Positions 1 to 9,234 of a stretch of 64,000 bases of DNA are shown here, in pieces; within the stretch, counting starts at the first letter, position 1; each line of letters begins with the position of its first letter. The stretch lies in the NCBI GenBank assembly GCA_902765855.1, contig CACXBF010000005.1, positions 17,827 through 81,826 on the forward strand. Direction: 5' to 3'. Under the pieces are notes generated by a model. It was given only the letters and a program-made list of their open reading frames with translations. It was not told the origin of the DNA and ran no database searches. The position numbers and the translations under genes are program-made. This DNA is from an uncultured Ruminococcus sp. GTDB taxonomy: Bacteria; Bacillota; Clostridia; Oscillospirales; Acutalibacteraceae.

Positions 1-579
1 GGTGACTCTTTCAGCACCGAGATGACCTGCCATCTTCTTGCCCTTCCAAACTCTTGAAGGAGTTGAGCAAGCACCCATTGAACCACCGTGACGAGCAACT
101 GGACCCGAACCGTGTGTTTCCTTCAATCTCTGGAAGTTCCAACGCTTGATAACGCCTGCGTAACCCTTACCTTTGCTCTTACCGGTAACATCAATCTTGT
201 CACCCTCAGCAAAAGCGTCTGCCTTGACAATGTCGCCTACGCTGTAAGCGGAAATGTCAGCAACTCTGAACTCACGAAGAGTTCTCTTAGGAGCTACATC
301 TGCCTTCTTGAAGTGACCAAGAAGTGGCATTGTGATGTTTACAGGCTGATCCTTGAACTTATCACTGCGGACTCTCTTGCCCTTGCCGGTGCCGTTCTGA
401 ATCTTGAGCTTAACATCGCCGAAACCAAGCTGAATAGCTTCATATCCGTCATTTTCAACTGTCTTAATTTGAGCAACAACACAAGGTCCTGCTTCAACAA
501 CAGTTACAGGGATGACATTACCCTTCTCATCGAAAATCTGTGTCATACCGATTTTCTTACCGATGATTGCCTTTTGCAT
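1..579 (-). CDS. rplC: 50S ribosomal protein L3, 3'-truncated by the window edge
   Basis: Ribosomal protein L3 binds 23S rRNA early in large-subunit assembly, near the peptidyl transferase centre. Translation from the ATG at 579 begins [16 protein letters not shown], the usual L3 start, and the visible end contains [18 protein letters not shown], the conserved L3 loop region. About 193 codons are present; bacterial L3 is normally near 210 residues, so only a short C-terminus lies outside. The gene follows rpsJ by 85 bp, which is the standard S10-operon order (rpsJ-rplC-rplD and so on). A strong AGGAGG-type ribosome binding site precedes the ATG. It should be co-transcribed with rpsJ from the promoter near 1263-1291 and share its leader control. 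Confidence 0.97.
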   Translation of the reverse strand, partial: MQKAIIGKKIGMTQIFDEKGNVIPVTVVEAGPCVVAQIKTVENDGYEAIQLGFGDVKLKIQNGTGKGKRVRSDKFKDQPVNITMPLLGHFKKADVAPKRTLREFRVADISAYSVGDIVKADAFAEGDKIDVTGKSKGKGYAGVIKRWNFQRLKETHGSGPVARHGGSMGACSTPSRVWKGKKMAGHLGAERVT

Positions 580-664
580 TTTGTTTCCTCCTTGATAGGT
601 TATTGGTTGGATTCGGAATACCTTACCAACTTGACCTCAACCTGCCTGTTGGTCTAAATCAAAA

Positions 665-976
665 TTAAAGCTTAATTTCGATTTCTACACCGGCGGGGAG
701 CTCTAATCCCATTAACGCTTCAACAGTCTTGTTTGAAGGTCTGAGAATATCGATAAGTCTCTTATGAGTTCTCATCTCGAACTGCTCACGGCTGTCCTTG
801 TACTTATGAACAGCACGGAGAATTGTGATGATCTGACGCTCTGTCGGAAGTGGTACAGGACCTGATACTCTCGCACCTGTACGCTTTGCTGTTGCAACAA
901 TCTTCTCAGCAGACTGGTCAACCAACTGGTGGTCATAACCCTTGATTCTTATCCTGATTTTTTCCTTGACTGCCAC
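665..976 (-). CDS. rpsJ: 30S ribosomal protein S10
   Basis: S10 is a small-subunit head protein and, as NusE, also a transcription antitermination factor. The 103-residue product has the typical S10 length and motifs ([20 protein letters not shown] near the N-terminus, GPVPLPTE in the middle, and [10 protein letters not shown]). The start is a GTG at 976-974, preceded by AAGGAGG with 8 nt spacing, so GTG is well supported. It is the first gene of the S10 operon here. Upstream lies a leader of roughly 280 nt with an attenuator-like hairpin, so expression is probably controlled by premature termination. Confidence 0.98.
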   Translation of the reverse strand: MAVKEKIRIRIKGYDHQLVDQSAEKIVATAKRTGARVSGPVPLPTERQIITILRAVHKYKDSREQFEMRTHKRLIDILRPSNKTVEALMGLELPAGVEIEIKL

Positions 977-1262
977 TGTAATCGCCTCCTTATTGTAGTT
1001 GGCGGGCGTTCTCTTTCTGACTTAACACCCTGCCGGGTGTTTCGTGAACTACCTTTAAAAAACCGGATTCGGCAATCCGAAATCCGGGTAAATAGTCAGA
1101 AAAAGGTCGTAGTAGTTCTGAGACACAGCAACCCTCAGTATCTCTTAACTTCCTTCTTTATTCTTTCGCCCGGTTTAAAAATCGGACATACTCCACGGAA
1201 AAACCGACTCTATGGTCGCAACCTCCCGCTTCATCGCATATCTGTCGCAGTCACGCTCAATT
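977..1262 (-). ncRNA. Structured 5' leader of the S10 ribosomal operon
   Basis: This is the untranslated region between the promoter and rpsJ. On the minus strand a 12-bp stem (1105-1094 with 1022-1011, one G-U pair) encloses two perfect hairpins, 1087-1063 and 1040-1025. Together they would form a three-way junction ending about 20 nt before the rpsJ ribosome binding site. The first internal hairpin is followed by six U residues and looks like an intrinsic terminator. In proteobacteria the S10 leader is bound by L4; whether L4 or another r-protein acts here cannot be told from the sequence. Confidence 0.7.
1052..1087 (-). terminator. Attenuator-like terminator inside the S10 leader
   Basis: On the minus strand a 7-bp outer stem (CCGGATT with AATCCGG, 1087-1081 and 1069-1063) has a further inner CGG/CCG stem. 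It is followed directly by TTTTTTAAAGG. It lies about 90 nt upstream of rpsJ and within the transcribed leader, which fits conditional termination better than the end of an upstream gene. Confidence 0.7.
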
Positions 1263-1291
1263 ATAATACCATACCGACCTACATTTTGCAA
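1263..1291 (-). promoter_or_regulatory. Promoter of the S10 operon
   Basis: On the minus strand there is TTGCAA (1291-1286), a 17-bp spacer, and TATTAT (1268-1263) with an extended TGG immediately before the -10. A TATAAT overlaps at 1265-1260 with a less ideal spacing of 20. Either would give a leader of about 280 nt. Confidence 0.7.
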
Positions 1292-1536
1292 GCTTTTTTC
1301 TTGTAATTTTCGTAAAATTTTGCATATATTTTTTATGCAACTTTACTAATGGTATTTGAACCGCTCTGCATTTCTATAAGGGTTCAACGCCCTCACAACA
1401 TATTTATTATATCACAAACTCTGCAATTTGTCAATTATTTTTATAAATATTTTTAATTATTTTATATTTATTTAAAAGAAATAGTAACGAATTAGTGAAT
1501 ATAGTTTCTATATAACTAGTTAATAACAAAAGCATT

Positions 1537-1561
1537 AATAGGCGGATAAAATCCGCCTATT
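1537..1561. terminator. Perfect 11-bp inverted repeat, possible terminator
   Basis: The arms AATAGGCGGAT and ATCCGCCTATT are separated by AAA. There is only a weak T-rich stretch on the minus-strand side (AATGCTTTTG). It lies between the palindromic repeat block and the S10 promoter and may insulate the operon from proS read-through. Confidence 0.4.
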
Positions 1562-1588
1562 AGAAAAAACAAGTGTTGGGCTTCGCCA

Positions 1589-1700
1589 AAAGGTATTTCG
1601 CTCTCTGCGGAGAGCGACCAAAGGCTCTGCCTTTGGAAACTGCAAGCTTTTGAAAAAGCTTGAGCAAAACTTTTGCGGTGAGTCACCGCTCCCAAGTTTC
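1589..1700. repeat. Intergenic palindromic repeat block, copy 1
   Basis: Four consecutive hairpins are visible: 1598-1617 (TCGCTCTC/GAGAGCGA), 1618-1636 (CCAAAGGC/GCCTTTGG), 1643-1662 (CAAGCTTTT/AAAGCTTG) and 1675-1689 (GCGGTG/CACCGC). Parts of the same modules recur at 4697-4745, 32958-33053 and, inverted, 44446-44617. A 65-codon open frame across this block is best explained as a by-product of the repeat and is not called. The rest of the gap between proS and the S10 operon holds only its terminator, another hairpin and the promoter. Confidence 0.8.
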
Positions 1701-1806
1701 ATAATCGGTTTTGCGTTGCAAAACATCGACATTCATAAAAGAAATTTATCTACACATAGGAAATAGTTCCCGCTCTTCTAAATACATTTCATTAGCTTTT
1801 ATTTTA

Positions 1807-1849
1807 TATAAAAAGACACCGCTCAGAAATCATTTCTGAACAGTGTCTT
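1807..1849 (-). terminator. Intrinsic terminator of proS
   Basis: On the minus strand a stem AAGACAC/GTGTCTT (1849-1843, 1819-1813) extends through an inner TCAGAAA/TTTCTGA stem. It is followed by TTTTTATAT. It starts about 10 nt after the proS stop codon. Confidence 0.9.
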
Positions 1850-1859
1850 ATATCATTTA

Positions 1860-3299
1860 TTAGTATTGTTTACCCCAATATACCATATGCTTTGCCGGTT
1901 TACCACAGCATACGCAGGTATCAGCCAAATGTTCCTCAACAAAAGGAATACATCTTGACTTTACGCCGCCTGTTTCTTCCTTGAGCTTTTCTTCACAAGC
2001 TGTTTCGCCACACCACATAGCTTTGATAAATCCAGGCTTATTCTTTGCAATATCAAGAAATTCCTCGTGTGTTGTTGCAACAAAGGTCTTTTCCTTGAGA
2101 TTCTGCAAAGCTCTGTCATACATTGCATCGTGAATATCTTGCAATGTCTTTGCTATTGTTTCTTCAAGATTTTCAAGAGCAACAACAATCTTTTCTCTGT
2201 TATCACGCCTTACAATAACGCATTGTCCCTTTTCAATATCCTTAGGACCAAGCTCTACACGAACAGGCACACCCTTCATTTCATACTGTGAGAACTTCCA
2301 ACCTGGTGAGTTATCGCTGTCATCAAGCTTTGTTCTGTAAGTATCAGAGATTCTGTTATAAAGCTCACGAGCCTTATCAAGAACACCTTCCTTATGCTGT
2401 GCAATAGGAACGATAACAACCTGAATCGGAGAAATCTTTGGTGGAAGTACAAGTCCGTCATCGTCACCATGAACCATAATGATTGCACCAATCATTCTTG
2501 TTGATGAACCCCATGAAGTCTGGTGCGGATACTGTAATGTATTATCTCTGCCTGTGAACTTAATATCAAAACTCTTAGCAAAACCATCACCGAAATAGTG
2601 TGATGTACCACCCTGCAATGCAACACCATTGTGCATCATAGGCTCGATTGTATATGTTTCCTCTGCACCTGCAAATTTTTCTTTTTCAGTCTTTCTACCG
2701 ACAACAGCAGGAATAGCAAGAGTTTCTTTATAGAAATCCTCATAAACCTTGAGCATACGGAGAGTTTCTTCACGAGCCTCTTTTTCAGTTTCGTGCATTG
2801 TGTGACCTTCCTGCCAAAGGAACTCTGATGTTCTGAGGAAAGGTCTTGTTGTCTTTTCCCAACGAACAACTGAACACCACTGATTATAAAGCTTTGGCAA
2901 GTCACGATATGAATTGATAATCTTTGAGTAATGTTCGCAGAAAAGAGTTTCTGATGTAGGACGAACACAAAGACGCTCTGTAAGCTTTTCATTTCCGCCA
3001 TGAGTTACCCATGCAACCTCAGGAGCAAAGCCCTCGACATGGTCTTTTTCCTTTTGTAGAAGGCTCTCCGGAATGAACATAGGCATATATACATTTTCGT
3101 GGCCCGTTTTCTTAAAGCGTTCGTCCATATCCTTCTGCATATTTTCCCAAATAGCATAGCCGTAAGGTCTGATAACCATACAACCTTTAACACCTGAATA
3201 GTCAACAAGTTCAGCTTTTTTGACTATATCAGTATACCATTTTGCAAAATCTTCATCTCTTGAGGTTATTGCCTCAACCATTTTCTTTTGATTAGCCAT
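1860..3299 (-). CDS. proS: Prolyl-tRNA synthetase, archaeal/eukaryote-like type
   Basis: Cytosolic class II aminoacyl-tRNA synthetase that charges tRNA-Pro with proline using ATP. The 479-residue length, the N-terminal segment ending in [17 protein letters not shown], the motif-2 region [16 protein letters not shown] and the cysteine-rich C-terminus ([21 protein letters not shown]-type end) match the short archaeal/eukaryotic ProRS class. This is not the roughly 570-residue bacterial form with an editing insertion. There is no INS editing domain between motifs 2 and 3. The gene stands alone with its own promoter (3360-3388) and terminator (1807-1849). I see no T-box leader in the roughly 60 nt between promoter and start. 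Confidence 0.96.
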   Translation of the reverse strand: MANQKKMVEAITSRDEDFAKWYTDIVKKAELVDYSGVKGCMVIRPYGYAIWENMQKDMDERFKKTGHENVYMPMFIPESLLQKEKDHVEGFAPEVAWVTHGGNEKLTERLCVRPTSETLFCEHYSKIINSYRDLPKLYNQWCSVVRWEKTTRPFLRTSEFLWQEGHTMHETEKEAREETLRMLKVYEDFYKETLAIPAVVGRKTEKEKFAGAEETYTIEPMMHNGVALQGGTSHYFGDGFAKSFDIKFTGRDNTLQYPHQTSWGSSTRMIGAIIMVHGDDDGLVLPPKISPIQVVIVPIAQHKEGVLDKARELYNRISDTYRTKLDDSDNSPGWKFSQYEMKGVPVRVELGPKDIEKGQCVIVRRDNREKIVVALENLEETIAKTLQDIHDAMYDRALQNLKEKTFVATTHEEFLDIAKNKPGFIKAMWCGETACEEKLKEETGGVKSRCIPFVEEHLADTCVCCGKPAKHMVYWGKQY

Positions 3300-3359
3300 T
3301 ATTAAAAATCCCCTCGGTAATTTATTTTTTAAAAGAAAATCACAATGCCATACCTTATC

Positions 3360-3388
3360 ATTATATAATCAATTTACAAAATTTTCAA
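3360..3388 (-). promoter_or_regulatory. Promoter of proS
   Basis: On the minus strand TTGAAA (3388-3383), a 17-bp spacer and TATAAT (3365-3360) form a near-consensus sigma-A promoter, giving a short leader of about 55 nt before the proS ATG. Confidence 0.8.
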
Positions 3389-3459
3389 CTATTTATTGAG
3401 CAAAACTAAATTTTGTCAACCAGTATTTCTTCATTCAATCTGATTATATTTTTCATAGC

Positions 3460-3828
3460 TTATGTATCTCCTATAATTTTTCTCTTAATCTTCTTGCTGA
3501 AACTATTTAAAACCGTATCATATGCAAGGTCAATCATATTAAACAATTCATCATCAGGAAAATCATTCAAATAAATTGTATTCCAATACGGCTGTTGTAT
3601 AGGCGGACAATGATACCCTCTTACCACCTTATCAGGGTATAACGACCGAAAAAAATTTCCTGCATCGGCAGTACACTTCAGTGTGATTTTATAATCTGTT
3701 TCATTCGGATAAAGCTGGGCAAAAATTTTTCCATTTAATCTATAACATATCGGAATATCTCCGAATGGATAATCCTCATAGGCTTTGTGCTTACTCAAGC
3801 AATATTTTATAATATCTTCTACTGGCAT
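3460..3828 (-). CDS. MmcQ/YjbR family protein
   Basis: The 122-residue product has the family layout. The N-terminus contains YCLSKHKAYEDYPFGD, the middle IPICYRLNGKIFAQLY, and a later segment HCPPIQQPYWNTIYLND contains the conserved Tyr-Trp pair seen before the C-terminal helix. Members adopt a double-wing fold also seen in CyaY-like proteins; a DNA-binding role has been proposed but no firm function is established. The gene lies 36 bp downstream of tcdA in the same direction and may be read through from it. It is separated from proS by the proS promoter region. Identification of the family is fairly secure; the cellular role is unknown. Confidence 0.85.
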   Translation of the reverse strand: MPVEDIIKYCLSKHKAYEDYPFGDIPICYRLNGKIFAQLYPNETDYKITLKCTADAGNFFRSLYPDKVVRGYHCPPIQQPYWNTIYLNDFPDDELFNMIDLAYDTVLNSFSKKIKRKIIGDT

Positions 3829-3864
3829 AATACCCTCATCCCAATTTTTTGTTTAGTCTTAAAT

Positions 3865-4623
3865 TCAATTTTTTAGACTTAAATCCTTAATAACCTCTCC
3901 TGCAATAATCAAGCCAACAACTGACGGAACAAAGGCTGTACTTCCTGGAATCTGTCTTCTTTCAGTACATTTTCTTGCCGCTCCCGGAGGGCATACACAA
4001 TGAGCGCGACAACTAATAGACATATCCTCTATTGGTGTTATTGGTTTTTCCTTTGAATAGACAACCTTTAGCTTTTTAACTCCTCTTTTACGAAGTTCGG
4101 TTCTCATAACTCTTGCAAGCGGACAAACAGAAGTCTTATAAATATCCGCAACCTCAAAGGCTGTCGGGTCTAATTTATTTCCCGCACCCATAGAACAGAT
4201 TATAGGTGTTTTTGTTTCATTAGCTTTCATAACAAGCTCTATCTTTCCTGTAACGGTATCAATCGCATCTACAACATAATCATACTGTGAAAAATCGAAC
4301 TCTCCGCTTGTTTCAGGCGTAAAAAACATTTTATGTTTATTTACAACAATTTTAGGGTTTATATCTTTAATGCGTTCTTCGGCAACATCAACCTTATATT
4401 TGCCTATTGTACTTGTTAAGGCAATAATCTGTCTATTTATATTAGTAAGACAAACCTTATCATCATCAATAATATCAATAGTTCCGACGCCACTTCTTGC
4501 GAGAGCTTCTACGGTATATCCGCCGACGCCTCCAACGCCGAAAACTGCAACCCGAGAATTTTCGAGTTTCTTCATAGCCTCATTACCAAAAAGTAATTCA
4601 GTTCTTGAAAATCTACCAAGCAT
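3865..4623 (-). CDS. tcdA: tRNA threonylcarbamoyladenosine dehydratase (ThiF/E1-like)
   Basis: E1-like enzyme that uses ATP to convert t6A37 in ANN-decoding tRNAs to its cyclic form ct6A. The 252-residue protein opens with FSRTELLFGNEAMKKL, followed by the adenylate-binding loop VFGVGGVGGYTVEALARSG (about residues 27-46) and the DDDKVCLTNINRQ segment that contacts nucleotide. The length and the TNINRQ motif fit TcdA (CsdL) better than ThiF or MoeB; it lacks the paired CxxC zinc motifs of the latter. The start at MLGRFSR has an AAAGGGA ribosome binding site. It sits just after the polC terminator, so its promoter must lie in the repeat-bearing gap or it depends on leakage. Confidence 0.9.
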   Translation of the reverse strand: MLGRFSRTELLFGNEAMKKLENSRVAVFGVGGVGGYTVEALARSGVGTIDIIDDDKVCLTNINRQIIALTSTIGKYKVDVAEERIKDINPKIVVNKHKMFFTPETSGEFDFSQYDYVVDAIDTVTGKIELVMKANETKTPIICSMGAGNKLDPTAFEVADIYKTSVCPLARVMRTELRKRGVKKLKVVYSKEKPITPIEDMSISCRAHCVCPPGAARKCTERRQIPGSTAFVPSVVGLIIAGEVIKDLSLKN

Positions 4624-4656
4624 ATTATCATTCCCTTTTCATAATTAGTATCAATC

Positions 4657-4682
4657 AAAAAGTGCGAACTTCGTTCGCACTT
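4657..4682 (-). terminator. Intrinsic terminator downstream of polC
   Basis: On the minus strand a 10-bp perfect stem AAGTGCGAAC/GTTCGCACTT with a GAA loop is followed by TTTGATTG. It separates polC from tcdA. Confidence 0.85.
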
Positions 4683-4696
4683 AGAATGCAAGAGAT

Positions 4697-4745
4697 GTTA
4701 AGGGCTTTGCCCTTAAAACCCACCAAAGGCTCGAGCGGAAACTTT
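4697..4745. repeat. Intergenic palindromic repeat, copy 2 (partial)
   Basis: The 36 bp at 4697-4732 (beginning GTTAAGGGCTTTGCCC and ending CCAAAGGCTC) are identical to 32958-32993. Both contain the palindrome AAGGGCTTTGCCCTT. The following CGAGCGGAAACTTTT resembles the ends of the 44.5-kb copies. It lies between polC and its terminator. Confidence 0.8.
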
Positions 4746-4773
4746 TATCTGTCTTTGGGAAGTTTTGTTGAGC

Positions 4774-7700
4774 CTAAAACAATGTCATCTGACTACTTTC
4801 CGGTAAATCTCCGAAAGCTCCTGTTGACTGTAAAAGTTCTATGGCGGTCTTAGATGCTTTTGAGCGGTCACGGAAATCCTCTATCGACATAAATTCTCCG
4901 TCTGCTCTTGCATCCATAAGTCCCTGTGCGGCGGAATCTCCGACGCCTGGTAAAGACGAGAACGGCAAACGAATATCTTCTCCCTCAACAAGAAATTTTC
5001 TTGCATCAGACTTATATATATCAACAGGCAATGCTTTTATACCTCTTGCCTGCATTTCATTGACAATCTGAAGCGTTGCAAATTCTGAATTTTCCTTTGC
5101 AGAAGCTTCCTTACCTTTCATCTTAATATCCTGCATTCTTTTTCTTACGGCATCTCTGCCCTTTGCAACGAGCAGTCCGTCAAGGTCTTCACTTCGTACC
5201 GTAAAATATGCGGCATAATATTCCTTTGGTCTGTGGACCTTGTACCAACCAAGTCTTAGCGTTGCAATCATATATGCGGCAGCGTGAGCCTTCGGGAACA
5301 TATACTTAATCTTCATACAAGAATCAATATACCACTGTGGAACATTATGTTCTTTCATAGCGTTAATATGCTCTTGAGTAAGAAGCTTTGTACTTTTACC
5401 CTTACGGACAATTTCCATAATCTTAAATGCCATATCAGGCTCAAGACCCTTGTGCATAAGGTAAACCATAATATTATCACGAGTACCGATAACCTGTGAA
5501 ATGTCGCAAACACCTTGTTTAATAAGTTCTGCGGCGTTTCCTATCCAAACATCTGTACCGTGTGAAAGTCCCGAAACCTGCAAAAGGTCAGAAAATGTTT
5601 TTGGCTGAGTTTCTATAAGCATTTGGCGAACAAAGTTTGTACCAACTTCCGGCAGAGAAAATGTTCCTGTAAGCGAATCTATATCCTCAGGTTCAAGACC
5701 AAGAGCCTTTGGAGATGTAAAGAGCGACATAACATCAGGGTCACTCATAGAAATATCCATAACGCTTATTCCCGTATAGTCTTCAAGATAACGATAAATC
5801 GTTGGAACATCGTGTCCAAGCTCATCAAGCTTACAAATAGTATCGTGAATAGAATGGAAGTCGAAGTGCGTTGTAATACTATCGGAATTCTGGTCATTAG
5901 CAGGGTGCTGAATCGGACAGAACTGGTATACATCATTCCTTCTCGGAACAACAACCATACCTCCCGGGTGCTGACCGGTAGTCCGTCTTACACCTGTACA
6001 ACCAATTGCAAGACGCATTTCCTCTGCTCTGTGCATAATAACGCCGTTTTCCTCTGCATATTTCTTAACAAAACCGAGAGCGGTTTTTTCCGCAACAGTT
6101 GCAATAGTACCCGCTTTAAAGACATTCTCCTTGCCGAAAAGTTCTTCTGTATATCTGTGCGATTTATTCTGATATTCACCGGAGAAATTAAGGTCTATAT
6201 CAGGTGTTTTATCTCCTTTAAAGCCAAGGAAGGTTTCAAACGGAATATCATGTCCGTCCTGTTTATAAAGTGTACCGCACTTAGGACAGTTTTTAGGTGG
6301 CAGGTCAAAGCCAGAACCAACCTCTCCATGTTCAAAGAACTCACTATTTTTACACTTAGGGCAAACATAGTGTGGTGCAAGCGGGTTAACTTCTGAAATA
6401 CCAGACATAGTCGCAACAAATGAAGACCCAACAGAACCACGAGAACCAACCAAATATCCATGTTCCTCTGAATTTGCAACCAGCTTTTGAGCAGTCATAT
6501 ACAAAACAGAGAATCCATTCTTTATTATGGAGTTAAGTTCTTTTTCTATACGCTTTTCAACAATTTCAGGAAGTGGGTCGCCATATGTATTTCTTGCCCG
6601 TTCCCAAGTAATTCTTGTCAAGTCTTCCTCTGCACCCGGAATAAACGGCGGAAAGTTTCCTTTCGGAACAGCACGAATCTCGTCACACATATCAGCAATA
6701 AGATTTGTATTTTCTACAACGATTTCATATGCTTTTTCTTTGCCGAGATACTCAAATTCCTTGAGCATTTCAGCGGTAGTTCTGAGATAGAGTGGTGCCT
6801 GATTACCAGCGTCTTTAAAACCTTGACCAGCCATAAGAATTTTTCTGTATTCGCTGTGATGTGGTTCAAGGAAATGTACATCACAGGTAGCAACAACAGG
6901 GATAGACAATTCCTCGCCGAGTTTTACAACCGTTCTATTCAAATCCTGTAATTCTTCAATACTGCTTACCGTACCGTTATTCAGCATAAACATATTGTTT
7001 CCAAGTGGTTGAATCTCAAGATAATCATAGAATGAGGCTATCTTTTTCAAATCCTCCCAAGGTCGCTTTTCAACTATTGCTCTGAAAAGTTCTCCGGCCT
7101 CGCAAGCACTTCCGACAATCAAGCCCTCACGATATTTTATAAGTTCAGACTTAGGCAAAAGCGGTTTCTTATAGAAATAATTAAGATGTCCCTTTGAAAT
7201 AAGTCTATAAAGATTTTTAAGTCCTGCGGTATTTTTCGCAAGAACGATTTGATGGAAATATTTTAAACTCTTATAGTCGCTATTAGAAAGCAAGCTGTTA
7301 AGCTGCGAAATATTCTTTGCACCGTAATCCTCAGAAAGCTTAGTAAGCATAACTTGAAATATCTTTGCAAGCATAAAGGCATCATCGCAAGCTCTATGAT
7401 GATTAAAATCTCCGAGTTTCAGATATTCGGCAATGAAATTCAACTTATGCTTTTTAATCTGTGGAAACATTGAGCGTGACATCATAAGCGTATCTATACT
7501 TGTAAAATTCCACTCTATATGATGACGGTTCATAACCGCTCTCACGAATGATGTATCGAACGGTGCGTTATGCGCAACAAGAACACAGTTATCTCCACAA
7601 AATTCCATAAATTTACGAAGAGCCTCGTCCTCAAGCGGAGCATCCGAAACCATAGAATCGTCAATTCCTGTCAGCTCTGTAATCTTAGGCGGAATAGGTT

Positions 7701-9138
7701 TTTCAGGATTTACAAACATAGAAAATTGATCTTTAATTTCACCGTCAACTATTCTAACCGCACCAATTTCTGTTATCTTTTCCTTTGCCGCTCCCAATCC
7801 TGTTGTTTCGAGGTCAAATACTATAAATTCTCCTGAAAGCAATTCCTGACTTTCACCATTTACAACTCGGCTCGAAACATCATCTATAAAGTACGCCTCA
7901 ACGCCATAAAGAATTTTAATATGACCGCCCTTTTTCTTTACATCATCGGCGGCATTCATAGCACCAGGGAAAGCCTGTACAACTCCGTGGTCCGTAATCG
8001 CAACCGCAGGCATACCAAAGCTATACGCTTTCTGAACAATATCTCCAACATCTGAAACACCGTCCATAGCGGACATATTTGTATGCAAATGAAGTTCAAC
8101 ACGCTTTTTCTCTGCTTTATCTACAACCTTAGCCTTGCTTATCCCAGAAATATTTGTTGCCATAACAACAAGCTCTCTGTCATATTTATCGTACTGTGCG
8201 TCACCCTTAACAAGTATAGAGCTTCCCTTTTTTAACTCTAAAATAGGGGCACACTTTGCGTTTAGGTCAATAACCTTAATTGTCGTAGAGCCTGTATAAT
8301 CAGTAATATTTATAGAAATAATTTTCTTTTTTTTATCTCTTGTATCTCTTTCATCTATTGAGAAAATATCGCCTTTTATAATAACCTTACCCGAATCAGG
8401 AGCAAGTTCAGCAATCTTAATTGGATTTCCTTTCACATTCGTACCATATATAGGCTTAGGGTTATCCAAAATAAACAATGGATATAAAGATTCTCCCTCA
8501 CGAATTTCAATTTCTGTGTTCACAGCTGGCTTATGCTCAGAACGCTTTTTAGCCTCGTGCATAACTCCCTCATAGATTTCCATTTCGTTGATTACAGCTT
8601 CACGCTTAGCAGTTTCCTCTGCAATCTTTTGATGTTCAATATAAATCTCACTGTCTGCGTCTATATGCGTTATACCATCGAATTCAACCTTTACATTAAC
8701 GCCAAATTCCTCGTTAATAAGTTTTTGAAATTCCTTGTCAACCTTCTTTTCAAGAAGAATATCAGCACCACCATGTGTAAGATTTATTGTCATTTTACCA
8801 TCAGCAATTTTAACAGTAGAACCATTCAACGTACCGTTTATGCTTGCAAGTCTACGGCGAATTTCCTCCACAAGGTCAAAATAGCAAGCCTCACCGAAAA
8901 GCGATGAATCAAAATGCGGGTGAATAATACACTTAGCTAAAGCAAGAGCCGATTGCTCTATTTGTTTTTCAGTTGAAAAAATCTCATTTCTTTTCACAAG
9001 TTGTGAAAGAAAGAGATTCATATCCATTGTTCTTTTTTTAGTGTCGATTTTTATACCGTCTACCTCAGCGTCAAGCAAGGTTTTAGACAGCTTTAAATCT
9101 CCTATGTACTGTGAAAATACATCTATAAATTTACTCAA
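4774..9138 (-). CDS. polC: DNA polymerase III alpha subunit, PolC type
   Basis: Main replicative DNA polymerase of low-GC Gram-positives, with built-in 3'-5' proofreading. The 1454-residue protein has the PolC layout. There is an N-terminal domain, an OB fold (about 235-330), and a PHP domain starting at ELHLHTNMSAMDG (about 347). A DnaQ-type exonuclease is inserted in it (FDLETTGLG, about 440, with later HNAPFD and HHRACDDA). The polymerase core follows (CPKC zinc motif near 935-970, PDIDLNFSG near 980). The C-terminus has the helix-hairpin-helix FSSLPGVGDSAAQGL. Key exonuclease acidic residues are present. No frameshift is visible. It is flanked by a small hypothetical gene upstream and a terminator downstream, so it is probably transcribed alone. 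Confidence 0.98.
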   Translation of the reverse strand: MSKFIDVFSQYIGDLKLSKTLLDAEVDGIKIDTKKRTMDMNLFLSQLVKRNEIFSTEKQIEQSALALAKCIIHPHFDSSLFGEACYFDLVEEIRRRLASINGTLNGSTVKIADGKMTINLTHGGADILLEKKVDKEFQKLINEEFGVNVKVEFDGITHIDADSEIYIEHQKIAEETAKREAVINEMEIYEGVMHEAKKRSEHKPAVNTEIEIREGESLYPLFILDNPKPIYGTNVKGNPIKIAELAPDSGKVIIKGDIFSIDERDTRDKKKKIISINITDYTGSTTIKVIDLNAKCAPILELKKGSSILVKGDAQYDKYDRELVVMATNISGISKAKVVDKAEKKRVELHLHTNMSAMDGVSDVGDIVQKAYSFGMPAVAITDHGVVQAFPGAMNAADDVKKKGGHIKILYGVEAYFIDDVSSRVVNGESQELLSGEFIVFDLETTGLGAAKEKITEIGAVRIVDGEIKDQFSMFVNPEKPIPPKITELTGIDDSMVSDAPLEDEALRKFMEFCGDNCVLVAHNAPFDTSFVRAVMNRHHIEWNFTSIDTLMMSRSMFPQIKKHKLNFIAEYLKLGDFNHHRACDDAFMLAKIFQVMLTKLSEDYGAKNISQLNSLLSNSDYKSLKYFHQIVLAKNTAGLKNLYRLISKGHLNYFYKKPLLPKSELIKYREGLIVGSACEAGELFRAIVEKRPWEDLKKIASFYDYLEIQPLGNNMFMLNNGTVSSIEELQDLNRTVVKLGEELSIPVVATCDVHFLEPHHSEYRKILMAGQGFKDAGNQAPLYLRTTAEMLKEFEYLGKEKAYEIVVENTNLIADMCDEIRAVPKGNFPPFIPGAEEDLTRITWERARNTYGDPLPEIVEKRIEKELNSIIKNGFSVLYMTAQKLVANSEEHGYLVGSRGSVGSSFVATMSGISEVNPLAPHYVCPKCKNSEFFEHGEVGSGFDLPPKNCPKCGTLYKQDGHDIPFETFLGFKGDKTPDIDLNFSGEYQNKSHRYTEELFGKENVFKAGTIATVAEKTALGFVKKYAEENGVIMHRAEEMRLAIGCTGVRRTTGQHPGGMVVVPRRNDVYQFCPIQHPANDQNSDSITTHFDFHSIHDTICKLDELGHDVPTIYRYLEDYTGISVMDISMSDPDVMSLFTSPKALGLEPEDIDSLTGTFSLPEVGTNFVRQMLIETQPKTFSDLLQVSGLSHGTDVWIGNAAELIKQGVCDISQVIGTRDNIMVYLMHKGLEPDMAFKIMEIVRKGKSTKLLTQEHINAMKEHNVPQWYIDSCMKIKYMFPKAHAAAYMIATLRLGWYKVHRPKEYYAAYFTVRSEDLDGLLVAKGRDAVRKRMQDIKMKGKEASAKENSEFATLQIVNEMQARGIKALPVDIYKSDARKFLVEGEDIRLPFSSLPGVGDSAAQGLMDARADGEFMSIEDFRDRSKASKTAIELLQSTGAFGDLPESSQMTLF

Positions 9139-9234
9139 AACTATTTTCCTCCAAACGGAAAGGTCAAAGTTCTATTTCTACTATCTTAAAATATAACATT
9201 ATTCATAAATAGGCTGAAATTTTCTTGATAAAAC

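Noticed and set aside
88-657. Long plus-strand frame over the rplC region
   Set aside because: It is the shadow of rplC; the minus strand has clear L3 motifs and a ribosome binding site.
1535-1732. 65-codon minus-strand frame downstream of proS
   Set aside because: It is the translation of the palindromic repeat block; same modules occur elsewhere in other frames.
5623-6396. 257-codon plus-strand frame inside polC
   Set aside because: No family features and fully covered by the well-conserved polymerase core of PolC on the other strand.
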